The notes below the pieces were generated by a model. The model ran no database searches. It was given only the letters and a program-made list of their open reading frames with translations, and was not told the DNA's origin. Below, piece after piece: positions 36,801-50,700 of a stretch of DNA of 64,000 bases (positions within the stretch are counted from its first letter, which is position 1; the number at the start of each line of letters is the position of its first letter). The stretch comes from Paragonimus skrjabini miyazakii (Eukaryota > Platyhelminthes > Trematoda > Plagiorchiida > Troglotrematidae). Where the stretch lies: positions 1-64,000 of the forward strand of contig JTDE01000239.1 in assembly GCA_014338405.1 (NCBI GenBank), read 5' to 3'. Both the position numbers and the translations under genes were made by a program.

Positions 36801-39800
36801 AAATGTGTATTCACTACACCACACACAAAGTCTAATCTAGTCTGTTATGGACACAGTATGTAGGTCAATGTCAAACAACCTGGTCGGCCAATGCAGATAT
36901 GGTGCACACTATTGGCTGCACTTCATCACATAGGTAGTGCAGTGTTAGGCCATAACCTCCATAAACAAATTACTACTCCCTCTGTTTTTCCTGATTCAAG
37001 ACTGGCGGCAGGAAGGACAGGTGGTCCAGTGTCTACAATGATTATTTCAGGTTGATCTCTTCCTCGGGAATGTTTGGGATTTCGCTGTTTCCAGAACCGT
37101 GTTATCTAACCGAGATGGCGGTGTGTCGCAGTCAATGGCGTACCTGTATCCATACCATTTCTCGTTCTTCCGCTTAGTCTTCTTGTAATATTTTTCAACC
37201 TTGATAACATTTTCTTTTAGTATATTCCACGTCACTGTTGAGGTGAACGGCGGCACGAACCACAGTACCTTTTGGTCAGGCTCATGGCTGCTATGATTTT
37301 TTAAATTTATTTTGGATCTACAGCCTTCCATCGTCCCACGCATTTGTAACAAGATATTTTATTCAATTTCTTTTCTGAAACAAGCTTTCCTCGAAATGAA
37401 CTTGAAAAGACAAGCTAGTAGTGGTATATTGAACGATCTTTGTTTGTACGGATTTCGCTGCATCTTATCAAGTACATACCGCAGAAATGAAAATTACAAA
37501 ATATGCATAAAATTGTGACTTACGGAGAATGTTCTGTCCAGGTTTGAGGAAAAGAAGAAGAAATTCATTAACACTACCAAGGTAGTGCTAATTTAATAAA
37601 CAGTTCCTTTTGCACACACAATGGCGGCTTCAGACGTTTACTAGCAATTGCCTCGGCAAAGTGAAGTAAGCGTTTATTCCGGTGCGTGAAAATGACTGAG
37701 AATACCGACTGATTGCCATTCTCGTGATTTGTCTCAAGCACATGACGCTCGATGGACGAAGCCGGTGTCTTGTGTAAATGACCTTTGGCCTCATTCACAC
37801 AAATTCCAACGGGTTGGCTGTCGCGGATGCGCACGCCACTTGTAGACAACGTGTTAAATTTGTTATTTATGATTCTTATCGCCGTCGCACAAAACCAAAA
37901 GCGTCACGAAAACCAGACATGTTTTGAATTTGCCAAATATGCAGCGTGTAGCTGTCTTGGAATACAACTACATGCCATTACACGAACATGGTGGGGGGTG
38001 AAACTATCAGTCAGATTAGTCTAAACGACTGATCATCTATATTTCCTTTGCGTATTTCCTGTTTCAACTGCGAAATCTAGGGAGATTTCCGTCCCACATC
38101 TACATAGTAGATCAAGGGTGGATTTTTCTTTGACAGGTTAGTAATGTTGATAGTAAATCTCCCGTGGTTAGAGTAGAAGAGAAAAACTTAATGCACAATA
38201 GTTGTGTGCATACAGTCGGAATCAGTAGTTGTTTATATTTTAAGTGACAGATGATCACAAACGAACCACATGGTTTATTCTGCACTATATTTAGAATGAT
38301 CATCTCGGAATGAATCAGTGAGATCACATAGGTTCAGGTGAGTAATATGAATGTTGCTATTACGTTATTTTTGTAATAGGATTGGTTTTCTCTCCAATCA
38401 CCACATTTACACGTAAGTGATAAATGTGTCTATGGTGCAGTACTAACCAGGTCTACTATACTGTGTCCAGTATATATCAATATCCTCCCGGTACCCTGCT
38501 TACGAGCCCGACATGTAGATTATAGACGGTTCGTTACCAAATGAAATGATGTCATGAGTTCGTAGAAGGTAAAAGAGATATCGATCTTTGTCTGCAGCTC
38601 AGACATGCAAGGGGAGCAGATGGCTTCCCTCCACTTACGCTGAGGTTTAAATTTGGTCGTGTAAGAAATTTGTTCTGTGTTTTGGACACTGTTCACCTAA
38701 TCACTCTTCAGCAAACTGTTGGACCATTTAGAAGTTCCATCATATCTAAATGCCCTTGCGGCTACTCCCAATCATTCTATGCTTCTCTGTCTGTTTCTCA
38801 TTCCTGGATAAAACAATGAAGAACAACTTGACTCATTTTTATAAATCTCCAGAGGATATGTCAAAGCATATTACGCAGAATGGAGAGTTGCAGTCTGGAA
38901 GCGAAATACCAGAGAAATACATTTGTTTACGATTGAGTTGAACGGTGTTACGTAATTTTCTAGATATGTCGAACTGCGTAAAACCTTGTTGCCTGAGGAA
39001 ATATATGATGGGGTCGTCCAATGTGAATGCTTCAATAGGTATTATGTGGTACGCCTTCTATATCATGGAATGCGTAGTAGGGTGTTGTTACTTACACGAC
39101 TGATTCCGGACGCACTTCCACGCAAGTTCTGTTCACTGACTTATATGTTGGTACGGACTCCTCAGTTGTTTTGCAAGCCCAGACTGCCTTTTCGTAGCCT
39201 TCCAAATATTCATGACATATTCTTACGTGTTGTATGCGGTGATCTCGATTGGTCGACTACCATCATACTTATTGCCCTCAGCTCTCATACCGTTAACCTG
39301 TTTTCTACGTCTCTGGGGGCACATCTTGATTCAGCCTTCCTTAACCACAGGCAAATGCTCGAATTCCATAGGATCACCGTACTTGGTGAATCCGACCACT
39401 TAATCATGAAGCTCTCTTTAAAGGTTTACTGTAAGACATACTACAAGCTCTTTGTTGAAAGCGGAGATTTTAGAGACACACATCGGCTATCTTTTCCCGA
39501 CAATTACAATAGGTTTAAGAAAAAGTTACCTACATCCAGCATGATCAGCCAATTTATCAATACATATGTGTTCTCCAGTACATTCCTGATTCATTATTTA
39601 CTTTCCGTGTTTTCAATTCGAAGGATTTTCTACTCCTTAAAACATTTGGCGAGCTGCAATAAAACTTTTCGCAAACCATATGCTAATGTGTGGAAACTTT
39701 TCCGGAAAATACCAGTCCGACATAATCCATTCCACTTTTTTACAACTCCCTAAGTGTAGTTCTGAAGCATTCATCAGATTCAAGCGGAAATATTTTTGTT

Positions 39801-42428
39801 TACATGTACCCGGCCTCATCGTTTTCATGTTGTTACTTATTTGGCTCGATTTCTGTGCACACTCAGCCTTCTTAATCATAAATTTACCGTGAAACTAGAT
39901 CAATAGATAGTTTTTTCATGATTGATGTCAATTTTGACCGTTTGCTAACTTCTTGACAAGGTTCTTGAGTATTACTATTATTGTGTGATCCAAGCAAAAT
40001 TAATTGTCGTCCAGTTGTTGAAGGTATGACCAGATGAAAAGCCGGAGATCCGTCTGTCTGGGAGCATTACACATCTTACCGACTTGACTGAATTTGAACC
40101 CCCACCTGTGGTTGTTCTTTAGTAGGGATTTTTTAACGTACGAGTAACTGGCAGGGAACAATTCATGCTTGACCTCAGTTGAGGTAGTCAGAATACTTTG
40201 TTTTTTATGAATTCATGGATTGGTCCATTTCAATGATTGCCGCACTTGCAACCTAAATTTCCCAGACGTCACTTGAACTTGTCCGCCTATTCTTGCCTTC
40301 TGTTGAGATCTTGGTTGCGGTACATTTCTATACTATTTGTTTCGAATTTGGTTGACTGTCGGTGAATCTGCAGAACAGTTGTACAAAATGACTCTGGTAA
40401 ATATAACAGAAGACCAGTTTTCCATCAACCAACTCGTTACTGGAACGTTAACACCAAAGGCAAAACTCAACGAGCCATTGAATGGAAAAGAAGTTATCAG
40501 GCAGAAACGTGATCAAAATCGAAGTAAACAAGTGCGATCAGCAGTCTAAGGCGAACAACCAGTAACAAAACATCTTTAGTTTTAGAAGGTGCTCGTAGCA
40601 AAGTGTGTGAGGACCATATGCCATAAAACCCAAACACAACTACGGTCACGAAATCACATTAACAAAGAATTTCGATTACAACACTCCTGAAGAAGGCCAC
40701 CCGAAGTGATTGAAACGTAGAGTATTAAAACTTGCTCGTAACATTGTGTTATTCCCAATCCATTTATCAACAACTACGGTCACTTTTATGAGTGTTAATG
40801 ATATCGTTTTGTTTGGAGATGAAAGCACTGTTTGCAAATGTTGTGTAACGGCTAACATGGCAGGGGATCGAGGTTGTGCCTTCGTCAATATTATAGACCT
40901 TTTTTTAAGCTAACTTATATGGAATCTCGATCGCCCGAATGAAAGCGGAAAAGAAAACAGCTAACTTCACAACAAAACTAATCGCAGTCTACGAATACTT
41001 TACTTTAATTTAGCATAATGTTTACGTAAGCTGCTTGCCTTCTTCCCTCCTTCTGTTTTTAGACTCGGGTTCGTCCTGTGTTTCAGTTGAGCCATATCTG
41101 CGCGGCCGAAGATTACGCTTGCTTAGTGTGCAGAAATGAATCAGCCGGTTCTGGAGTGAGTCACTCTAGTTCGGCTTTCATGTCTGGTGTTCTTTACTAG
41201 TACAGAGTTACACTTGTGGACTTTCACTCAACGCACGATCACTTAACCATAACTAGTGGTGATGACTTCGTAAAGATTTCGATTTTTAAATCTTTCTTTA
41301 AGATATCCACATCAATAGACCTCTAACCTAACAGCTCAGTTTTCAAACCCAATAAAACAGAATTGGTGTTAGTATCACGTACAGTTTGTAGTAATGTTTA
41401 ACTATCCTACTCTTGACAAAATAGTCTGACATTTCTGTTTCATACAGGTAGGTAAATGAATGCCCAAACGGTAACATTTCAAGTCTTTCCACCTAGCTTT
41501 ATTTTGTTGATTTTTATTGTTTTTAGCACAGTTTTTCTTGGTTTACTTTTGTCCACATCAATTTTTTTTAGGGGGAGAGGGGAGACTGAGCGGCTGTCCA
41601 TGTCTCATGAATTAGTTCGTGACCGATAAAAATTACTGATTGAATGAAAGAATATCGGCTGATAGTAGTATATTGGTAATTGACTATTATTTTTCCGTAC
41701 TTAAAACCATGAAAGTAGTGAAGAGATGAGACTTGAGTCGTGAAACTTTCTGTTTAAATTTCGGTAGGTAAACACACCACACAAACAAACAACGAGTTTT
41801 CAAGTAAGTAAACATCTGCGGTTTTTCGTGCGCCACTTCATTACAGATTACCCAGACAACCAATATCAACGCTCATACCATTGAGCCTGATTGCTCACCA
41901 TCCTTCACTCACGTATCAACCTAGGGCTAAGCGGATCACGAGGACTCTATCCCAGAGACTGTCGCTGTTATTTCTTTGCGGACAGTCGAAGGTTTTCCAA
42001 TTCATTTCGCGTCGAGAAATTTGGAACTCAACAATGAGTGCAAGTCATTTGCTGAATTACGGAAGTGCTGTTGAATCTGCTCGAGCACTGTTCGGCACTG
42101 AGTTACGCGCACTCTGTTAACCCAATGACACTAGATGAAACGGTCTAATAAACGGAACGATCCAAAGGTTCCAGAAACGTTAAAACGGTGATCAAACGTT
42201 AGACAAACTAATAATGCTTTCTAATCGGAAGTATGAATCAATCAAGTTTCCAAGTGAATGAACGAGGAACAACAAAATTACGGTGCCATGGAAGGTCCAC
42301 ATGCAATTGGCCGAAAACAGTTAAAATTTAAACTCTCTGAAGCAGTCGAATTGCGATGGCCATTAAGTTGATCGTAGTCACTTGGTTTAGAAAAATTTAA
42401 TAAATATGCAACTGCTAAGAACTAGGGG

Positions 42429-42461
<33 letters not shown>

Positions 42462-42594
42462 GTACATGCAAAGTATTTAAAAAAGGCATACTGAATATTG
42501 AGCGATTTATTGTGACGTTTCAAACCCACACTAGGATCCGTTAACAAACAAACAAATGTGTCGAAATGAGACTGTTCTATCGTTCACCGTGTTC

Positions 42595-42634
<40 letters not shown>

Positions 42635-44663
42635 GTAAAGTGAACATCACTCACATTTGACCGCAGCTGTCGTACTCCCATAGGCTTTTCTGTCCGACGG
42701 ATTGGGAATATGCAGCTACTCAGTTATATAAGATGAGATTCGAAAACAAGTGTCCACTGTTTCCATAAATGCTCGCTTTAACAAGAACACAAGTACAAGA
42801 TGAATTTCTTACAAAAAAGTTCAACTTACTCTAGCAAATCAGGGGCAAAACTTACCAAACAAGTTGTAGTAAACAATTCAAACCGTGTAATTCACTCTAA
42901 CAGCTTGGCTGTTTGTCCGCTGATGCGATTCGATGTGTGTGATTGAATATAATCAGCTGTAATCAAATGATTTCAATTCGCTTGAAAATATCGGCTGTAG
43001 ACAACCAGCTTGTCAGAATTAGACTGAGGCTATTTCGATCAAAGTGCGAGAGGAACGACTTTTAAGTTCAGCTGTGACGATTTCCGGACTTCATATGTTT
43101 GACTGCTCCTGAATAACTAGGATGATCTATTCAGTGCCACGTAAACAATAAGTCCACTTGAGCCGATACGGGTGGTTGGGTTAATGGGTTTATTGTCCAA
43201 CTCTGAAGAGATGTTAGGAAAGACTAAGAAATAACTGGAACTTATACGGAAATGCTGGCAAACATTATAATAAAACATGCCGTCTGATCTATTAATTAGC
43301 TAGACACTCGACTTATTCAGGGCAAAAATTTTCGAAATGTGCGACCGAAGAAGTCAATATCACAAAATGGCTATCAGTTGACAGAAAATGAGCTTATCGA
43401 AACACGGAAGTCCGAGTGAGGACGAGAGCCTGTCATACGATATGAAGTAAGGAAATTTATAGTAGTTATAGTTACAAATGGAATAAAAATTGTTTGTCAC
43501 TCGGTAGTATGTTACAAAACAAACTCCCACACAGACATGATCACTACTGCTTCATTTATGGGAAGAGCGTCGAAGTACTAACTACAGTGTACTAAATCCT
43601 TCTTGTGATCCATTCAACACATCCGGCCTGAAGCCACCTTCCTCGTTACAATCTTTGGACAGTACGGTCCGCACATATGATTGATGGCACTTATGTCAGC
43701 ACTCAATGCATGTCCACAAGAACGTGTTAACATGGTCTACAGCGTCCATAGCTCACTTGTGCACAGGGCACTTGAATTCACGGCCAAGGTATGGTTGGTC
43801 ACCGAACTTTTGGACATGCATTCAAGTCACATTTCTTTAAACTGTTTAGATCTACAGCCACAGAAACAGCCTAGGACCAATATGTGAAAACGCATCAGGC
43901 GTCACATACATTTATTATTTAGTATACGGGTTTTCATTTGGCATAAACGCTTGAACACATCATAGTTCTATAGGAAAGTAGCTTTGGTTGCGTCCTGATG
44001 TTGTGTTATCTTAGGGCGTTTGAAAGTGACGTTAGCCTTGGTGAGGTGAGCTCGCTACTCACTGCCTAATTACATATCCATTGACAAGGTGCCACCCACA
44101 TAGGAGGAGATTGAAAAATCATCCATACTGTCGCCAGTGTTGTGCACTGTACACTTACCCCTGATTCACTAAATCAGAAATACGCCTGGCTTTGTATAAA
44201 GTGATTTGGGTCTCATCTAAAATGACAAATGAAATCGTTCACGAAGGGGTTAGCTACTGTGGATCGGGTTCGTCTTCCGGGCTGGAGGTCTCGCGACTCA
44301 CAGTCAGTGGCTTGAGACGTCAGGTGAGATGGCGGCTAACCGAGCTCAGTGGCGTGAATGTTGTCGTTGTTTGGTCGAGTTGTCTGTGAAGTGAGTGCAC
44401 TTAATGACGCGGGACAGCGAAAGCCGCAAGGAAGCTGTCTTGCTGATGATACTTTACTTTCACTTACAGCTTGGTTGTTTGTTTGCAAGGTGTAGGTGCC
44501 TTGATGCTGTATGTTTGAATGTAGACGTAGCTGTGTTTTAGTGGTTAGATTCCCTCCCTTCCCCCTTTTTCCCAATATCTCTTCCTATGCAAGATTTGCT
44601 TTATCTTCTTCGTGGTTGTGTGGCAGTTAAGCATCAGTGTGAACCACTGATGTATTGCTGTCT

Positions 44664-44732
<69 letters not shown>

Positions 44733-47700
44733 TAATAGATATTAAACACATTTGCGAAGTGGTCATATACGCTGATGTTGAATAATCTTGGATCTTGGTT
44801 GACCGTAGTTGCGACTCATCTTGAAAAAAGGTCAGCGCTAGACGTTAGAAAAATTGTGCCGACTAAACGAAGCATTTCAAAGCTAATCTACTTGACAGTC
44901 GTTCCAATGTTTTACTTGTTTGCATCTAGGTAAATACATCCATGTGGGTTATTGGCAACCTCACCGGAATTTCCTTCAGATAGTGCGCTCTTCAGCCATT
45001 CGTCTGAAATGCAGTTATGGTCATAGAAAACTTCGACACGGCAAAAGATTATTTTAAAGTTGCCTCAATATCTCGCTAGAAAGTTGAGCACATAATTGGA
45101 TGATAGCTAACGTATGCATTGTTTTGCTTCCTTATCCCTAAGCTGTAGACGTTTCACTGAATAGACAATAGTTCTGCCTAACATAAATTAATGAACCGGC
45201 ACTAGAGGACCATGATCAAATTTATGAGGAGACTACTGAACTTCAGAATGTACTATAGTGAATCAGTATACGCTTACAGCAAAGTATAACAACCACAGTT
45301 ACATGAAGTTTGAGAAATATGAAAAATGTTATCATATCCGATGTTGTGAATTTCTCAGTACACACTTACTCTGTGCAATGCGCTCGGTGTGTCCATGGAC
45401 TCAAAGCGCATTCCTATGGAGCCAACCCATGTACTGATGACAGGCCAGCAAGTAATCGCAGTAAACAAAGGAGTTATCTACGCCTGGCAATTTTTCAACC
45501 CAAAACATCTTACCGGTATGCGGTCTGCTCTGACAAACATCCGACATCGCGATGGCTCCGAAAGGTTAGTTACATACTCATCCATACAAGGCACTGGTTC
45601 GCAAATAAAGCTCGATTATACATAGCCCGTACACTGGAAACGATTTATATCTAATATTTATACGGTACTATTAAATGAATGAATAACGAAATGATTTTGA
45701 ACAAAACCCGTTTGTTCGTGCTGATCGGCCCACTCAACAAAAGCAAACAGGTTCCAGTCGGAGCTGACGAAGTGGAAGATGAACTCAGTCAGGTCGATAG
45801 GCCATGTCATTAAAGGCAACCTGCTTTAAGGTATATTAATAACAAATGAGTCCAGTTGAACAAAGTAAGAGCGCATAAAACATAGTGAATTAAAGTCAGA
45901 TTGTTGAACAGAAGTAAGGTTTACAGAAAGATAAAATGGATTTTCTCAATTCATTACCCATCAGTATTACATCCGGGTCTCTCTTGCATACGTATTCTTA
46001 CGCCCTATGTTTTGTCGAGAAGAACATTGTTCGTAGACAGATTTGCAGTCACTGGTATCAGTCCAACTTCTCAGCAGATAGAGACCTGAGAAGCAAGTTA
46101 TTCTGTCCCGAACTGATATCTCCTCGTTTCTGGGACCCGGCTTTATAACCAGCTAGATTGGTTAGTCAAACATACTTTAGGATGGTAGGAAAGATCAGTT
46201 TCATTTGTGTCTAATACTTGCAACCAAATGAACTGTGAATAAAACAATGAGAAGACGCAATTCATGTGATGTTCTCCGGAGTAACATTTCGTACATTCTG
46301 ATCACACATGGACATGTAACTAATTTTAAACGAGTCAAAATCCCACAGAGCGGAAGTCATGACTTAAGGGATTAAACGGACGGACACCAAAAATGACAAA
46401 TCAAAATTGTGGGAATGCTGAATACCAGGGTAGCCGCAGTGTCAACACAAATTGTTTTTGAACACACAGGCGGGACTGTGACGTTTAATGGCCAGAGCCT
46501 CAGCAAACCGGAGTATGCGTTTCCGATTGCTGCGAGATCACCGAGAACGCGTCAGAAACTATGACTATGTGTCTTGTTTGTATTGTGTGCCTTGCAACGG
46601 AAGATGCGGGGTGCCGTCCATCGGCATCTATACAGGCTCCTGGCATTTCTAACTGCGTCTCCAGCCATTTGGGTACATGCTGCTTAATACGAACAGCTAG
46701 TTGTCGGTTTGTCCTCCCTACGTGGCTCATACTGCACCTACACGAGTATTTGTATAAACAGTTAGATGTGATAGACATACACTGTTTGTTCGTAACTGGG
46801 GCGACTGGTAGAGTTTTCGTTCGTTGTATTACATACAATTGTGCAGCGTTATAAGTCCTGGATACAGCCGCTGTTAGACGCTTCCTCGTCATTTTTGACC
46901 AACTGTCCCTTAGAAATGGGAGTTCTAAATGCACCGTCCACTTCGGTACCGTCGTCACTTCCACAATCGGGATGAAGGCTTTGCTGTGTTTTTTACTAAA
47001 TCGCAGGGGGTACCCGTTGACCTGCAGAGTGTCTGTCATTAGAATTTTCTATGCATACGTTGCTTGGATACCTCTAGCTGGTCTTTCACAGTGAACAAAA
47101 ATATGAATTATGAGCAAAGTGGTTCATGTCCGGATACGGAAATCCAGATCAGGTATTGTTCGGTAATTTGCTGTAGTCTCTTCTTCACTGTGATATTTAA
47201 TGACAGTAGTCTGTTATTTTTCTAATATGCTTCACTGAGTTACGAAGTTATGTTTATGTGAAGGGCACTTCATCATGCTTGATAGACATGGTAGTTCGAA
47301 GTCTTCGTGCCAAACACGTGAGTTTCTAATGGTTAGACCTGATTTTCTTTCAGCTCGTTGGATTCATGCAAATATCGCTTTCTGATGCTAGGTCTACATA
47401 TTGAAAACAAAATAACTGTAAAGACAGATTGAACTACAGTAGTCTTCAGGTATTTTAAAGCAATGGTCAAAGAGCACACAACATTAGTTCACATTGATCA
47501 GAAAGGACAGGAGATTAGTAGCGTATCATCCCGAGTGCATACACCAAACCGTTTAATCGCTCTAACACAGTCGAGTATGAAGCATCACCGAAGAAAGTCA
47601 AAATGTGTATATTTGTATATATATAAGCAAGTTTTTATATGCGTTTGTAAGAATGTGGCAAGATTTAACTGGATAAAACTCACGCATTGTTAACCCTATG

Positions 47701-50700
47701 ATTACTTTGTGAAAATGTGTGAGCGGAAGACCTACTTAAGGCAGTTTGGCTGATCAACTTTCCTTTGTGTCAAACTTTAAATTTGAATTCGGATCACATA
47801 ATGAACATTTAGTAGCCTGTTGATAACAATCAGTCACCACAGTGATCCAAAGGAGCTAAAATGAGAATAAAGGTGACATCTGAAGGATGTAACACACACA
47901 CACACTGTTGTAAGCCTCATTGACCATGACCACTGGTCTAATAAACAGGTTCAGAGTATCATTCTGATATTTAACTACTGTCCGTGAGTTCGATTCCCTT
48001 GCGTTAGTGTGATGCTAGTGCTAATTAATTAGGTTGAAACAGGTTTCTTCAAGTTCCTGCTCAGAAGTTCGTTTACAAGATATGGGCACCGTGATGTTTA
48101 GTGTTTTGAATTAGACACACAAGCTTTAACAATTATATTCCATTCACTCTTACACACTTCGCCTCCTAATTGAGGTTTGCTTTTCGTCCCTTGTTACACA
48201 ACACTTAAGCACCTGAGTAAACTATTGATATATTGTTACCTTCGATGTTGATGATAATATTCATGACGATAATGATGATGTTATTGTTGTTAACAGAGGT
48301 GATCGTGATTATTTTTGTCATTTTATTGGCAGTCAGTGGGACTAACCACTTGCTTTCATATTTTAGTTCATTCTGTTGCTGTAATTGTTGACTTTTAGTT
48401 CATAAACCAATAACAAATATCTGGTTGATTTTAGTCCGTAAAAACAGAATATCCAACAACAATGGAGGAGTAAATGAAATCAGTCTTTGTTTATGTATAT
48501 CTTACGGCAAAATTTGAACAAAAACAATGCAACAATCATAAAACAGACATTCCTTGCAAAATCGATTACGATCTGTGGGAGAGTTCTTATCAAATTGGAA
48601 GTTACGATGTGATAAAAAAGTATGCCATACAGTTTTTTCAATTCAATACAACTACAGGTATTTCCTCGCGACAGGTCGAGAAACAAATCGTAAAATATAA
48701 ATATTAACGCCATTGCCTAAAATTATACCGACGTCAGCCATAGCATAGATGTTCCAAAACATATCCAGTTATCTGCAAAGTTGTCTGCACTCAACCATAG
48801 ATTATCTGTCAGCACATTTTGGTGATTGCCTATTCGACTGCAATCAAGTTACGGAACCCTAACCTATGTTGCCCATAGAAATTTGTTTATCACGGTCAGT
48901 TGCCGTTACCGAATTGGTGTCATTATTTGAATCGCTCTAGATGATAAAAATTTAGAAGTGACCCAATTGCGAAAAATCTAGACATCGGCTGGATACGAAC
49001 CCATGACAGAAATACCACACCCAAACGCGGCAAGCGCTGTACTAGGTGAATTACGAAAGCACGCCGGAAACTCAGAAATTTAACATTTGGACCTAGTTAA
49101 CTGCCAATGCTCATCGGTGACGCTGATGGATTCCAGCGTGAACTGATCGAGAAATCCTGCTTGGGCAGTCAATCGGCTGGATCATTTGGTGGATTCCATA
49201 TGACATAGTTGGTTAGGTGGGTAACTAGGTCCAAATGTGAAATTTCTGAGCTTCCGGCGTGGCTTCGTTGCTCAGCTGGTAGAGTGCTTGCCGTATTTGG
49301 CCATGGTGTTTCTGTCGCTGGTTCGAATCCAGCCAAAGTCCAGATTTTTGCAACTAGGTCTCTTCTAAATTATCAAATCTGCCAAAACTACTTATCAATG
49401 AAAATTTACTAAAAATGTTTGTAGCCTGTTCTGAGGGGCTTACAGACACTTATTGTGAATTGAAAGCTTGAGAGTTTTTTATTCACCAACGTCGAAATGG
49501 TCAAATAGACTGACAGTCTTACAGTTACGTACGCAATTGGGCAAAGTGGGATTGGGAAAAATTATTAATTACGTATCCGACAGGGCGAAAACACAGAAAA
49601 ACAAGACAGAAATCATGGAATTGCTTTGCCACTTTTTTCAGGGTTTTAAATCGGAACGACTTAGAAAAATTGTTGCAAATTTAATTTTCTGGAAAGCCGC
49701 TTTAGGAGGGCATTTTTCCAAATTGTGACTGAATTGTATGCTACACGCAATCGACGACAGAATTATGCTCCACTCATTACAGACAGATACCACCCAGTAG
49801 TTTTACTGAGTAGCGTGATATATGTTAAGTTGTTGATGCATTTTGTTGACAATAGTATCAAACCTCAGTACTGGGAATGCAACAGCCTTCTGATGTGTTC
49901 CTCTTAACCGGGTAGGTTCATTGAAGTTCTTACATGTATACACGCATACACGTGATATAGGGACATCTACTGTATGACTGCATTTGTGAGAAAGTTATCT
50001 CAGTATGACTAGTAGCCGAGACGGAAATAGGTAAGTCGTACAGACGAATGGTTACAATTACATGCACCACTTAGACGAACGACATCGATGGTTACTAGAA
50101 TTAAGGATTAATACTTGGTAAATTTGCTATGTGATTCACCGAAAATCTTTGCTCCTAGCTGTAAATGTTTTTCCCCAGGAGTCTCCGGTCTTATGAAAGA
50201 ACAGTTCGTCTAGTGAAACAAAAAATTGTCTACATATTTCCGATAACAATACAATCACTTTTGCTTAATCGTTCCAAGGATCTGTCATGTGGACTTGAAG
50301 CCAGTAACAGAAGCGACAACGGCTAGCAGCGAGGGCAGTTCACTCCCTACCGGAACTGGATGCTTGGACTGGAGTTTACTTAAAAAATCCACCCCAAAGG
50401 ACCCAATATGTGCAATCGCAGTCAGTGGACGGCGTCATTTATTTGTCGCCCGGGTTTCTGGTCAAGTACAACGTTATCGACTGCCCGATTTATGGTGGGA
50501 AAGCTCCATACAAACGATCGACACGCGACCGTACAGAATACAAACCAACTGCGACGCAACGTATGTTGAATGGGTTTATATAGCAGATATAAAAGTCAAA
50601 AAAATTGGTCATAATGTGACATGGTCAAATTTTATCACCTACACATCATGCAAATTAGAAAGGTTATATATAGTTATGGGTGGTTACAAATTAGGCACAC

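Larger units (their letters stand above)
32860..36930 (-). mobile_element. Compact Gypsy LTR retrotransposon with 155-bp LTRs and TAGGT target duplication
   Basis: Both LTRs are 155 bp (32860-33014 and 36776-36930) and begin and end with TG...CA. The 5-bp flanks are identical (TAGGT at 32855-32859 and 36931-36935). On the minus strand the order is Gag with two zinc knuckles, protease, reverse transcriptase, RNase H and integrase, ending directly at a purine tract (AAAAAGGGAAGGA, complement of 33015-33027) beside the 3' LTR. The primer-binding site would be TGGTGATAGATGTG directly inside the 5' LTR. Total length is 4,071 bp, short for Gypsy. The reverse transcriptase type (DKPTDWVNQVAIASKKSGEL) is like widespread metazoan Gypsy elements related to K02A2.6-like proteins. 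Frameshifts and a protease change show the copy is inactive. Confidence 0.93.
41156..45358 (+). other. WDR35 intron 8, 4.2 kb
   Basis: Two TA microsatellites (about 42437-42462 and 42594-42634) and one long ATG microsatellite (44664-44732) that tails a retroelement-like repeat. No gene recognised; short frames at 41881, 43681 and 44192 have no known relatives. Confidence 0.5.
45565..50278 (+). other. WDR35 intron 9, 4.7 kb
   Basis: Contains a Penelope-like fragment (about 46420-47039, minus) and an inverted pair of tRNA-type SINEs (48945-49405). Nothing recognised between 47100 and 48900 or 49410 and 50270. Confidence 0.55.

Noticed and set aside
37047..37352. Penelope-like linker (WFVPP motif)
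   Set aside because: Only one short motif fits, and it lies downstream of a different Penelope C-terminus in the wrong order.
41063..41188. Longer WDR35 exon 8 ending at 41188 or 41186
   Set aside because: The 41186 donor breaks the reading phase and the 41188 donor is a poor match. The GTGAGT donor at 41156 keeps phase 0 and joins well to exon 9.
44192..44389. Short plus-strand gene
   Set aside because: It overlaps the upstream part of an ATG-tailed repeat and resembles no known protein.
46561..46854. Plus-strand 97-codon gene
   Set aside because: It is antisense to the Penelope-like GIY-YIG frame, which has clear family motifs.
49261..49341. Functional tRNA gene
   Set aside because: A and B boxes and parts of the acceptor and T arms fit, but no anticodon stem forms and the sequence is embedded in a longer repeat with a mutated minus-strand copy.
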